A stretch of DNA of 64,000 nt from Ceratothoa steindachneri (lineage: Eukaryota > Arthropoda > Malacostraca > Isopoda > Cymothoidae), in the NCBI GenBank assembly GCA_963969495.1, contig OZ018328.1, positions 5,363,319 through 5,427,318 of the forward strand. Reading direction: 5' to 3'. This document shows positions 33,108 through 44,510 of this stretch, in pieces. Every line of letters starts with the position of its first letter. Position 1 is the first letter of the stretch. The notes under the pieces are model-generated. The model searched no databases, was not told the origin of the DNA, and saw only the letters and a program-made list of their open reading frames with translations. The position numbers were made by a program, and so were the translations under genes.

Positions 33108-34199
33108 ATGTCCTCAGTGTCACACTCTTTGCCCTGGGCATCAACGGCATCACCTCGGTGCTGCTGGAAGATGTTCTCGCTACGCTCTACGTGGACGACC
33201 TTTCGATCTCTTTTGGCGCGGCCCAGATGCCAACTCTGGAGCGTCGACTCCACCAAGCATTTCCCCGCTTATCTCGCTATGCCGAAGCACACAAGCTTCG
33301 GTTTTCCTTGGCCAAGAGTAAGGTGGTCCACTTCTGCTGCCATCAACGGCTCCACCCTGACCCGGACTTGTTATTAAATGGGGTTCGCCTGAAAGTAGTG
33401 AACTCGCACCGTTCCCTTTGTCTTCTATTCGACGGACGCATCACCTGAGAGCCTCAGATTCGCAGCCTTAGGGTTTCTTGTACCCGCGGCATGAATATTC
33501 TTCGCTCGGTGCCGTTCAGCGCCTAGGGCGCTGATAAGGTTACTGCCTTAATTTTTATCGATCCGTTGTTTGTTCGATGCTTGACCTTGGATGCCTGTTT
33601 TATGCATCCGCAGCCGACCGTGTGTTGCGGAAGGTGGACTCGATCCATCACACCAGCCTTCGCCTGGCGCCTGGTGCCTTCCGCACGTCCCTATTGAGAT
33701 GCTGTGGAGATGCCACTCGTTCTATGCCATGCACATTGTATTATTCGCCTGTACCCTCGAGTCCTGCGTCTCCCTCAGTCGCTAGTAGCTCTCACTGATT
33801 CTGCAGCTGATCTCGTCCGTGCCTATGCCACCGAAAGACTCCGGTCATACCCTAAGCCCTTTGGGTTTAGTGCTAGGAAACTCTTTCGATAGTTGGGTAT
33901 AGCTTTCGAGTCGGTGGCGGCCCTGGTTCTTCCCAGGAAACCACCCTGGAGGGTATCATCTTTGACCATTTGTCGCCATGCCTCTGCTCCCAAAGCTTGT
34001 ACGGACCCGGGAGTATTGCGTTTGACCTTTTTAGAGCACACCTCGTGTCACGCTGGCACAGTGCCAGTGTATACGGATGGCTCTAAGTCCAAGGAAGAGG
34101 TTGGTTTCCACGCCGCCTCCTCTCTCTTTGAAGTCATCTGGGCTCTGCCAGGTGCTGCGTCTGTCTTCACGGCCCATCTGGTTGCAATATACTGTTCGG
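33108..34199 (+). pseudogene. LINE C ORF2: RT palm, thumb and RNase H
   Basis: LSVTLFALGINGITSVLLED leads to TLYVDDLSISFGAAQM (YVDD at 33188-33199, intact), SRYAEAHKLRFSLAKSKVVH and the thumb. A stop follows GRIT near 33448. RNase H resumes near 34060 with VPVYTDGSKSKEEVGFHAAS, better kept than in B, and LPGAASVFTAHLVAIY, and is cut at 34199. Several frameshifts lie between 33450 and 33900. Confidence 0.8.
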
Positions 34200-34690
34200 C
34201 AACATCATCAGCAGGGAAATCAAACCACAACCATGAATCTTTTGCTAAATTGTGATTTTCTTCATTTTTTACAGACACAATTATTTCACCGCCATCGCTA
34301 TGATCCACTAAACTTCTATTTTCAGCAATTCTTTGACCTTAGAATGTATTGTTAAGTAACAAATCAACATTTGCATTAGAGGTATCCGTATCATGAGAAT
34401 TTACAGGCAAATTGAGATCAAGTATGAGACATGTGCGAGATTAACTTTCTTGCGATACCTCATATTTTGATTCTGACGTGATCAAAGTGGCGGTATTTAC
34501 CGTATTTGTGTTCACTACTGATGACGGAGATTGGTTTAAACCCTGAATCTGTATATTATGTTGTGAAACTTGTGTGAAGAATTCCGTCAGCTTTTCAGTC
34601 TTGCGATTTAATTCGCAAATCTTCTCTTGTTTCTTGTGTGATAGTTTTCGTTTTTGTGTACTACTTAACCGAATCCATTTCATCTTGATT
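34200..34690 (-). pseudogene. hAT transposase N-terminal fragment (TTF/ZMYM type)
   Basis: A frame from 34683 reads MKWIRLSSTQKRKLSHKKQE then KLTEFFTQVSQ, the usual opening of TTF/ZMYM-type hAT transposases ('K..LSG.QKRK...K..E ... L.KFF'). The Asn/Ser-rich stretch that follows normally precedes the TTF zinc finger. A second frame down to about 34200 (SDGGEIIVSVKNEENHNLAK) may be its continuation. The fragment ends against LINE C, so the catalytic part is missing. Confidence 0.55.
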
Positions 34691-34740
34691 TTGAGGGTCC
34701 GTTAAATACAGAAATTAAAAGATTATTTTGTTTGAATTAT

Positions 34741-35990
34741 TATGCGGCAATCAACACAGCTACACACATCATAAACAGAATAATACGGACAATTTTATTT
34801 GCAGCTTACTGCTGAATCTTGTGCTTTAGTTGATAAAGACAGATTTTTTTTCTCAGAATAGTCTTTTCAAGCTTTACAAACTGTACAGAGAAAATAAAGA
34901 TATCACTTATAGTTTTAAGAAAAAAAACATTAAACACCCTTTTCTTTAATAAAATAAAAAAGTATAAATGATATCTCAATATAAAAAAATGCTAACGTTT
35001 GTGGAGCTCAAAAATATAACTCGAATGCACTTTGAATCATTGTTCTACGACAAAAATTAACGGAGCCGTAACGATTTGAATATACCACCTAAAAGTCATG
35101 GGTGGGAGGGGCGTATTTCTTCGGGATATCTCGTTTTCTATCTCGAAATCGGAAAAAATTATAGGAACAAATTCAGAGTTTTTTTTCGATTCTCTATAAG
35201 TCTACCAAATTTCAGCACTCTAGTTTTAAAAATAAAAAGTTATTAAGAAAGGGGATGTTTCCGAATGATGTACACATTGCGTACCAACAAGAGTAGGTTC
35301 TCGTGTTATGTTTTGTTTTCAAAATTTTTATATTTTTAAGTCGCTAAGCATCCGGAAGTATTTGTAATAGGGCAATGATTCAAAGTGCATTCAATTCATC
35401 TTTTAAAGTTCTACAAAAAAACATTAAAAAACATTAAACACAAAAAAATCTATATTTTTGTGATTTGGGGACAATTTTTACAAATGTAGCCATAAACTAA
35501 TAATCTTTACAAATTTTGTAAAAGACTACTACAAATCTTTAGTTTTTAGCCTTGTGCACATAATGCACCTTGCACAATAAAAATATATGAGAAAACCTCG
35601 GATCCTTACTGATTTTAAAATACCCCATAAAATGCTGTTTTTTCGTGTGTTTTATTCTAAATATCTCGGATCTCTCGCGAAATCGGAAAAATTCACAGGA
35701 GAAACTTCGATTGGTATTTCGATTCTCCCTAAGAGTATGCAAATTACATCACTCTAGCTATAATAATAAGAAAGTTAACATTTTTCCTGAAACCATCTCC
35801 TTAAAAAGTATTCACGTTATATGCATTCAAAATATATAACACGTACTTACACTTTAATAGATTATATAGCTAGAGCTGAGTCTGCTATTGCAATAGTCAT
35901 TAAGCAACTTAAAGCAAATATGAGGTCACGAATGCACATACCATTAACACCAGTGACAGTTGGCAACAAGGATGCCCGCAAAGATTTTTT
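34741..35990. other. AT-rich region with diverged repeats, no gene
   Basis: Contains a 20-bp perfect inverted repeat (35023-35042 with 35373-35392) and a diverged direct repeat of about 130 bp (35118-35245 and 35655-35780, sharing CGAAATCGGAAAAA, CGATTCTC and CACTCTAG). No coding sequence. Confidence 0.55.
35023..35392. repeat. Inverted repeat, 20-bp perfect arms
   Basis: GAATGCACTTTGAATCATTG at 35023-35042 is the reverse complement of 35373-35392; about 330 bases lie between. Confidence 0.8.
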
Positions 35991-35992
35991 AG

Positions 35993-36105
35993 GTGTGGCC
36001 ATAGGGGGGAGGGGGCAGAAAAAAATAGCTGGGTGGCCATAGGGGGCCAGAGAAAATAGATGGGTGGTCATATGGGGGCCAGAGAAAATAGCTTGGTGGC
36101 CAAGG
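35993..36105. repeat. Tandem GGTGGCCA...GGGGCCAGAGAAAATAG units
   Basis: About 3.5 units of roughly 31-32 bases, each with GGTGGCCATA, GGGGGCCAGAGAAAATAG. Related words (GGTGGCCAAGGTCACC on the minus strand) occur near 38045, on the other side of the hAT transposase remnant, so they may be its subterminal repeats. Confidence 0.6.
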
Positions 36106-36772
36106 GTTATTAAGTCAACGATACATAACTACAAAAGTCCACGCAGTCTGTGGGCAAAAAAAAACATGAATTGTCTCAGTTTGTGTCGTGATGGCACAGA
36201 TGAGCTCCTGATCAGCAGTGTTCCTAGGAAAGAGACATGAAGAGTTTATCTGCTATGATCTAGAGAGGGCTGTATCCATGACTACAACATTGAGGGGGAC
36301 CAAATTCAGCTAGGGAAGCCCGGGAGCATCCTCCCCTCACCCTGGGAGAACATTGTAAATTAAAATGCATCAATCTGGTGCGCTCTGAGAGCAAAATCTC
36401 AATACCTAGCCCCTCATTTTTCAAGAACTGAAAAAGAAATATTACTTTGAGGTCTTAAAAATTGGATTGTTGGATTTAGACTAAGGCTTTTGAAGACCAC
36501 CTTGAATAGTTGCCTGGATAGCAAAAATAATTGAAATATTACTTTTTTCCCTTTATTGATTTGAATCATTCTTGTTGCTTGATTGTGTGCCTCCATAACA
36601 GTCATGCCTAAAATGTCCTTCCCAATATATTGCTGGAAACATATTTGACCATTGGGTGGGACTTGTACCTCGCAATGTATATGACGGATACAGCCTTGAA
36701 CTACTAAAACAACCTTGATGAACATGAGCACACTGACACTTCTCTCTATTAAAATTTACATTCACATTATTG

Positions 36773-37860
36773 TCAACAAATAATTCTGCTGCTTTGCTCA
36801 TCAATAGCCCAGTCCCAAAACAAATGAAAGTACAATTTAATTAACATGAAAATAAAAAGCAGCTCAGATGAGTTTGATTCGCTTGTTGTTGTGTCTTTTA
36901 GGAAACACATCCACAAAAGTATCAAGATTGATGGTCTTGCCCTTTTTGAGTCCACACTCAATACCCCTAAATTACCTAAACGCTCATCAGTCATTTTATT
37001 TCTTAAATGAGTTTTGATCAACTTAAGTACTGAAAAACTACGTTCACAAGACGCAGTGCTAACAGGTAATGCAAGTCCAATTTTGCATAATTTGAACAAC
37101 TCATCAAACACCTCACCCTATGGTTCAAGGAAGACTGTGAGTTCCATTTAACTAGAAGATGTTTTCTCCCCTATAGATTTCTTCCTCTTAAGCTGCCTCA
37201 TCTCAGATTTCAGGTCTTCTGTGTCACAGTTATACTGCAAAACAAATGGAAACACTCCTTCTTCAACACAGAATGTGGGAATACTGGGATTCAGGATTTG
37301 CATTCCTTCCATAATAGCACAATTTTCTTTAGAAAAGCACTGGGTTATCTGAGACAGAAGTACATCAATAACTGGAATAAATAATCTCATACGAAATTAC
37401 TCCTTATCTGTACCCTGACTCAAAGGGGACTGAGTGATTGAAGTAAGTATATAAAAATCTTTCAGCCTAGAGCTTGGTGAAACCTCACGACATGGAGCTG
37501 AAACGCTGATGGAACACTGTTCTTCCAGGAACATAGCTTCTTCCCACATTTCGTCAAAGAGTGCACTATCTACCTTAAAGCTCTGCAACGTATCAACAAG
37601 AGCATCCCCAAGAGATACTGCGGTGCCCAGATTTAGTTCAGGGGATCGTAGAGCTTCTGATATATAATTGACTTCACCAAAAATATGAGTATTTGTTACA
37701 AAAAGGCCAACAACCTTCTGATCGAGTTGAGCTAGTAAACCTTTCGCATCAACAGAACGGTCACCACCTCCGGGCTTCCTCTAACGCAAGTTCGTTCAGA
37801 AGACGAGTGTTATCTGCAAGCTCACCTTGTTTCTCTCAGCCTCTATAGCTTTCTAAGGGA
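36773..37860 (-). pseudogene. hAT transposase, C-terminal half with dimerisation domain
   Basis: From about 37860 the strand encodes NTRLLNELALEEARR, LLAQLDQKVVGLFVTNTH, then LQSFKVDSALFDEMWEEAMF and IPTFCVEEGVFPFVLQ. The C-terminal dimerisation domain is clear: LFKLCKIGLALPVSTASCER, SFSVLKLIKTHLRNKMTDER, LGNLGVLSV. 'CERSFS.LK.IK..LRN.M...RL..L' is the hallmark of hAT dimer domains. Frameshifts near 37760, 37395 and 37130 and the missing N-terminal half make it inactive. Confidence 0.8.
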
Positions 37861-38065
37861 CCCTGATACATCTATTTTTATTTTATTTTTATTAACTTTT
37901 GAAGGATTTTGAAATTCAAATATAAACTAAACCTGCTGTGTTATGTTAACAGTGCATAAATGTTGGTATAAATACAAAAAATGAAATTTTGGCATTGGCG
38001 GCCAGTAGGGTGGCGAGCTTTTGATCAGGGTGACCTTGGCCACCCATGGTCACCATTTGGGGCGT

Positions 38066-39767
38066 GCGAGTTTACAACTAAACTAAGTACGTACTAGCTA
38101 CTATCCGTCACTTGCGCTGTTTCAAACGCCCACTAGACTTGTTCAAAACTTGTATAACTTCCAATCTGCAAGCGCAGTGTACATTATTTCGCAGGATAAA
38201 TATGACACAGGAGAGAACCCGTAATGAACAGAACTTATTCATTTTTCATTAAATTTTGAAAATTGATATAAATTTAATTAATTTAATAATTTAAATCGTA
38301 AATTCACTATAAAAAATTACAACTCTAAGTACATAGGGATGACCTTCACAACCTTGTCGCATAGGTTGACAATGCACCTTAAGGATGGGGCTATTAAGCG
38401 CCACGTTACAAGGCATAATACATCAACCACAAGAGAAATGCCAGTCCAGAACACCTCCATTATTTTCCGTGAGTCTGACCGCCGAAGATTCCGAAGGCTG
38501 AGGCAATTATGATCTCCCAACGCAGACCTTCAATTAACATACCACTTTAGCCAGGAACTTTCGTCACAACGAGTCGTCACCAGAATCTTAGCTTAGCTTA
38601 GGGAAGTCCATCGAGGTCCATGATGACGGATGTCCTCTAGGCGGTCTCTGACCTTGGTCAGGGTCGGTTTACTGAGGAAATCAAACCTTCACTAGATTTA
38701 AATGAGTAAGAAGGAGCGCTCACTTTAGACCCGTATCTTGACCAAGGGGAGAAGATTCCTGGTGGCAAGAGAGGACTCAAGACGACCAGGCTTCATCTTC
38801 GGCTGCTGGGGGCTGCCGAGACACGGGTCTGCTGGTGCTCGCCTATAGTCACCCCCAGTCCTGGTTTTATTATCGAGATTATCCTTCCTCACGCAATGGG
38901 AGCAGGCGCTAGGCGACATTCGACAGAGCGAAGAGTCGACAGCCCCCAACAACCCCCCTGCTGCCTTGAGGGCTACTTCTTTAACAGAATCTACAACGCC
39001 CCTAAATGGAACCAGAAATCATTCCTTTTTTTTTAATTTGCATCCTTTTATATATTCTCAAAAATTACAAAACTCTTAACTTTTCTTTACGAAAATAAGA
39101 ATCTAGTCTTAAATTCTACATAAAAAATTATCCTTACATTTTTTAGTTAGCTGATTGATCGGTTATCTCAAGATTATGTTTAAAACATTTCCTATATATA
39201 CCAGGCAATGGCTTTGCTACTAAGGTTAAAATTTAAAATCTTCAAAAAGCAGCCATGGTTAAATTTTTATAAATTTTCTGAACTTCGCCAAATATGATAA
39301 TTTTAAACAGGAACTTTAAACTAAATTTCCCCCCTTTCAAAATATCACGTTGCTAAAATATAGTTATAGAAGAAGATATATAAAAATAAATTTTCTGAAC
39401 TTCACCATTTGTCATTCTTTGGGTTTTAAAAAATTCACAAAATCTCGATACTTATATTTATTTCTTAACTTCACCATTTTGTTTTTATATATTATAAAAG
39501 AATTATTAGAAATAACTTTGATAAAAACATAAGTAATAACAAATTAAAATGAAATTATTATCCAAATACTCTATAAAAAAATCCCTTCTTAAATTATAGA
39601 GTTAGTGATGATGATTATGTATTAGATATATCATTGCTATATAATCTGAGAAGGGGAGCAAAAATACCCGAAATTATGAAACAAAATAAAGTTGATTGTA
39701 TACTGGTTGTCATTAAGTTGTTAATTGACATGTTGTTAGTTGTAACAAGTTGTTAATACTGCCTCAT
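38066..39767. other. AT-rich region, no recognised gene
   Basis: A GC-richer patch (38560-38960) has short minus frames (for example 38952-38725) that match nothing I know. The remainder, particularly 39000-39660, is strongly AT-rich. Confidence 0.4.
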
Positions 39768-40209
39768 TTTCTGAGGAACAGATTACTGAAATGCTTTTAA
39801 GTTTAAATAAACATAAAGGAGCAGTTAGTCAGATAACTGAAGATGATCAAAGAACTGAAGTGGCGCCTGCTGGTTCAGTCTTCAGAAAAGGGGCAAATAA
39901 TGCTGCGCTACCTGCTGCAAGTAGAATGACAGGCTGTGTAGAGGAATTATAAAATAACGCCACACAGATGGCCAAGCGGACATATATGTTAAAGTCCCTC
40001 TTCGGAGACAGCGAGAGTAACGTATCAAAATATGAAGAGGGTGAGAACGTTACTCGTCTGACTAACCTTCAAACTGCCGAAAGGTTTGATCTCCCCTGCG
40101 GAGTTGATAGTCGAGTCAAGCTGCAGAACCAAGGTAACCCCAAAAGGCCATTAGGAAGCTCTCAAAAGATCCGATTACCTACGAGACGAGATCCGGATGG
40201 TCGCGGTTA
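39768..40209 (+). pseudogene. Unrecognised protein-like frame
   Basis: An in-frame reading from about 39765 has a coding look: SFSEEQITEMLLSLNKHKGA, then GSVFRKGANNAALPAASRMT, one stop (39951), and AKRTYMLKSLFGDSESNVSK to the end at 40209. Composition (charged helices, few repeats) is unlike the AT-rich surroundings. No domain or motif is recognisable; it may be the Gag-like start of another retroelement. Confidence 0.3.
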
Positions 40210-40263
40210 AAGCGCCCCCAAAAGCGGTGCCAGATAAAAAAGAACACCGAGGAGAAATATTGT

Positions 40264-40283
40264 GAGAGGCATCGGTGCCTCTC
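40264..40283. other. Perfect 8-bp hairpin, TCGG loop
   Basis: GAGAGGCA and TGCCTCTC around TCGG. In an uncharacterised GC-rich patch (40200-40430). Confidence 0.5.
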
Positions 40284-41559
40284 ATTAAGAAGCAGACCTG
40301 GGATCCGTGGTGGCACCCCCCTCCTCACCCCTCGCACTCCCCTCAGTGGCCTCGCCCCGTCTTCCTTCCGTGGGGCGGTCGCCGGTCTATAAATAAGCCC
40401 CATAAGGAAAGAAAGAGGATTATTATTCTGTGAGAGACGATAGAGGACTAGATCAAGGAGATCAGTCCCTCACCCCGTTCCTAAATCAACTTCTAAAACT
40501 TAGAAGATCGTCACGTTTTCGTATCGGAGCCATACCGAGTTATCCTTCACAGACTTAGTAACAAGTCTGGCTGGATCACAATTCCTAGTGCCAAACAGGA
40601 ATTTCAGGAGCAAGAGAAAAGAAGACCCGTTCGCCCTCAAGTGACTCTCAAATGCAATCTCAATAATTGGGAGCGAAGAAGAATTAATACCCGAGGAAGT
40701 TCCATTTTTAAGTAGTTTCGAAATCACCTCGTATTATAAAACCCAGTTGGGCCACCCCTAGAAGAAGACGAGGATACTAAATGACTTCAAGAGCTACCCA
40801 GAAGAGTACTCCTTGAGCCAGAGAGCGCAACTCCTCTCTCCGTCTTTTAAACGTATAACCGGAGATAAAGTTAGAAAATTTTGACATCGTGCCCCTCCCC
40901 CCATCTCGTGGAACAACTCACTCCGCCCGCTGCAACTCAAAGAAGCGTGAAAAATCCAATATAGTGACATCCGTCAACCCCTGATCCTTTCAAAGTCATG
41001 TAAGTCTGAATGACTATTTATATTCGTTTTAATTTAGTAGGCTTTTTAATACTGTACCCAAGCTAACTTGTATCATATTGCTAGTTAAGATTAGTAGCAC
41101 GTAAATTGTGGTTAAACGCTATACTAAAAGGTCTCCATAAATTCACTAACTGGCAATTGGTTTATTTACGTTGAGCCCTCTTTGCGTTGGTCATGACTTT
41201 CGTCTGGAATAGGCCCTTAATCAATTCTGACAAACCATGTTAAACTTATATATGTTATTGTAAATATTTTGAGTTAATTGATAAATTAAAAAGATATATT
41301 TTTGGTTAATTCTTGGTGTTTCACTAGATCCTTACGTGTTGACCTGCTCTTTCCTTAAAACGGATCAAACGCTGTGGCAAGCTCATAAATACAGTAGTTA
41401 AAAATTACACTCAGCCAATAGAGGAATTGTTTCCCTCCCTACGTATTAGTGTCAGACTGGCGCGCTGAAGTCATTGAATATATAATAACCTGACAGAGAA
41501 AAATTAGGAAGTACACAATACTTCGACAGGATCGTATGCCAGATGTGGGTGTTGATATT
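40284..41559. other. No recognised gene
   Basis: Mixed GC-rich (to 41000) and AT-rich sequence with no frame longer than about 75 codons and none of known type. Confidence 0.4.
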
Positions 41560-42360
41560 GATGTTGATGAGGAATTAACCGCGGAGAGAGTTGAAGAATG
41601 TGTCAGAAAGTGCCATCTCAAATCTCTCACTTCATTTCCACTTGGCAATAATCAATAAGCATTTCCTGAGAGGATACTCTCAGTACAAAATCAAAATGGT
41701 GAAATTTCAAGACGAGATTGGCTGGATGGATTCCATCACAACAGGCCCTCTATTGTTTTCCGTGCCGTCTCTTTAAAAAAATACAAAAACCGAAACTTAG
41801 AAATCGCATTGGCAGGGCTACATTGCAAGCGGAAAATGGAGTAAACTAGCTAACAGAATTCCTTAACACGAAAGATGCCATGCCCATAGAGAGTATTAAT
41901 TGGCCTGACGTGATTTTGGAAGACGATTTAAATCAGACAACTGCATTGAAAATCTTTTGGAAACTTCCATTGAATCTGAAGCAGCAAGATGGCACAATCT
42001 TTTGAGGTGAATCATAGACATTGTTCTTTTTTCTAGGGGAGAGAGGCATAGCATTTAGAGGACATTCGGGAAGAATCGAATATAAAAGAAATGGAAACTT
42101 TGGGGGCTTGGGAGAACTGTTTTCTTTGTGAGGTCCTATTCTGAAAGAACATGTACTAAAGGAGAAGGCATTGCACCAGAAAGAGGAAAACTATAGGTGC
42201 ATTATCTCTTAGCAGAGACTTAAAACAAATCCGTTTCTCTTCGCTCAGAACTTGCACAACAAATTCTCCTTGAAAGAAGCTTCTCGAAATACTTTTCAAT
42301 TATGGTGGATGCAACACCAGACTCCTCTCGCCCTTTCGTCGCTCGCTAAACAATTCTTCA
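41560..42360 (+). pseudogene. hAT transposase fragment (DUF4371-type core)
   Basis: Read through frameshifts the plus strand gives LSVQNQNGEISRRDWLDGF (the 'ENGE.I.RDWL.YS' block after the TTF finger), ATLQAENGVN, then LFFFLGERGIAFRGHSGR and NGNFGGLGELFSL, which match 'LAFRGH......GNF..LL.L' of ZMYM1-like hAT transposases, and finally EASRNTFQLWWMQH / FSIMVDATPDSS, the 'KYFSIIVD.TPD' block with the first catalytic Asp. The C-terminal half is absent. Stops and shifts are frequent, so it is old. Confidence 0.65.
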
Positions 42361-42804
42361 CCTAATGGGAAAATTGTGGGCGTTTTTCGCAGAAGATTCT
42401 TGTTTAACTTCCAAACCCAGACGATTTGGTTTAAAGATTTGCCGAAATAAAATTCCTTTTGTGTCTGATATCTATATTGTATATTTTAAAGGTGGTTTTA
42501 AATCTCTAATTGAATTTGGTTTTCTTACTAATTTGTTTTATATATTTCTGTTAGTGTTTTAAGTCGCTTAGTTTGGGATTTTTTATAAGAAATGGTTTAA
42601 GTCCATCGTTTTAACGGGACTTGAATGTAAAATGTGTATCTTTAATTATTTCTATGGGAAAATATTTTCTTAATTATATTAGGTTAGAGATTAGAGATGC
42701 AAATGTGATATTCGCCAACTTCGACTTCTTCCATGGTGTATACATTCAATAGGGCAAAAGAACAGGACTCTCAAATGATAAATAATCATCAGGCTTAACT
42801 GGGA
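42361..42804. other. AT-rich spacer
   Basis: No gene seen. E-family RT homology begins at about 42805. Confidence 0.4.
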
Positions 42805-44510
42805 TTAGAGCAAGGGCTGTATCAGTCTCTCTTCCCCTTCGAAACCTGTGTTGCTGAGAGTTATGAGCTTCTAGCTCTGTTAGCTGGTCTTATAGCCTAT
42901 TAGCTAGAAGCTTCTCGTAGACTTTTCCTATGAACTCGAGAAGGGATATTGGCCTGTAATCCACCAGTTGAGGGGGGTGGGGGCTTCTTCCCTTTAGGCA
43001 TAAAAATTATTTTTGCCACTTTTAGACCGTCGGGGAAGTAACCCATATTCAGGGAAGCGTTATAGATATTCGCGATTCTTCGAACGATCTGACGGGAAAG
43101 CATGTACCAAGCTGTTTATGGTAATGCCCGTCCACCCTGGTGCCCTCTGTTGAATGGTTTTTACCGTGTCCATGACCTCTTCTGTTGTAATTGGTCGGCC
43201 ATGGTCTGCCATCATCCTCCCTTAGTTGACATAGACCTGTGGGTGCGTTCGATGTATTCTTTGATTAAGATCTTCAATCAACTGGCCTTCGAATTCCTGG
43301 TCAAATTCCTCATCGTTCTCAGGTGTAATTGTGAAGACTTCCTTCCAGAGCGTGCGGAATCTCACTTCCAAAACAGCCGGATCCTCCAAGTAGTCATTGC
43401 CCGCCTTAATGCTAGTATTTTCTCTACTTGGTAAGCCTTTTAATTTTCTCACAAGTCGCCAGAACTTGTCGGGTCTCACCTCGCTGTCTACTTGTTTAAT
43501 CAGGCTGGTTTATGGCCTGCTTCAGCTATCCACTCAGGTGACGTAATAGCGAGTTCTTTCCCGATTTGTACATTCTGTTCTGGTTTGTTTGTACACCTTC
43601 CTGTGTATCCTAGCGATCTCACTCATTTCCTCAGTCATCTGGGTTGTGAAAGAGTTTTATACCTTTTCATTGGTACACACTCGCGGTCTGCCTTGATGAT
43701 GTGGGTAATTATCTTCTCCAGTTCTTCGTGGATTTCCTCTAGTATTACTTCGCTTATATCCACTGGTTCGTATCTGGCAAAGATTTTCCTGTAGCGATCC
43801 CAGTTCGCAGAAGCGTAACTTTTGCGAAGGGGGTTCGGAAGCTGGATCGGCGCGAGTGTGATGTTCGAGAAGATCGCTATGTGGTCACTGGGTACTGTTG
43901 GGCCCGGCTAGCGAAGGTAATTGAAGGGGAAGCCATCACTTGTCATGCTTATGTCGGGCTTTGTTGCTGACCGAGAGGTGATATAGGTCGGAAAGTACAG
44001 TCCTATCCTTTGGATGCTTTTTCAACGCATAATTATTTCCAAGTTGTGGCCTCTGTTATTCGTGTTCCCATAGACAGCCGTTCTGCATCTACCATTGAGG
44101 TCGCTTCCAAGGAATGCCATTCTGCCGTTGCAGAACAAGGTGTAGAAGTTTGTGAGGGGTAGGTACGTTCTTCGAGGTGGTTGGTATGCAGCTGTGATTA
44201 TGAGATTGCCCAATAGTGTGTACAACTCTACTGCCACAAATGACTCGTCCAGTTCTAGAAGGTGTCTGAATGAGAGATTATTTCTGACGGCAACGGCAGC
44301 ACCGTCGAACCCCCCCTGAGAATGTTTTTTCCTAACTACTCTGTAGCTCGGTATCTTTAGTTTAAGACTAGTAGTATCGATACCGTGCTCCGTGATTAGT
44401 ATGATGTCTGGGTCAAGCACGCGGAATATGTTTCCGTATGCCACAGCTTTTCCCTCCCATCCATTCACGTTAAGCGTCAATATCCTTAACCTGTTGTTCG
44501 GATTTTCCAT
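42805..44510 (-). pseudogene. Family E ORF2: endonuclease and RT fingers
   Basis: Endonuclease starts MENPNNRLRILTLNVNGW and has DPDIILITEHGID, SQGGFDGAAVAVRNN, NGRMAFLGSDLNGRC (GDLN block, here SDLN) and PTVPSDHIAIFSN (SDH block, about 43900), open for 162 codons and then one stop. The linker has SYASANWDRYRKIF (43815). RT: DKFWRLVRKLKGLPSREN (43470), IANIYNASLNMGYFPDGLKV and AKIIFMPKGKK (43070-42980), then EKLLANRL near 42900. It ends near 42805. Several frameshifts. Confidence 0.82.

Larger units (their letters stand above)
31660..34199 (+). mobile_element. I-like LINE 'C', second copy of family B
   Basis: Endonuclease, pre-RT linker, RT and RNase H match element B in order and strand. 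It begins inside the endonuclease near 31660 and stops in RNase H near 34199, against a hAT fragment. The RT fingers are replaced by a hAT-type insert (32787-33105). Confidence 0.85.
35990..38065 (-). mobile_element. hAT transposon remnant (C-terminal transposase)
   Basis: A minus-strand transposase C-terminal half (37860-36773) lies between sets of GGTGGCCA-type repeats at 35993-36105 and 38010-38060. The ends are tentative and no 8-bp target duplication was found. Confidence 0.5.

Noticed and set aside
40264..40283. Transcription terminator hairpin
   Set aside because: Eukaryotic context and no T run; kept only as an unexplained hairpin.
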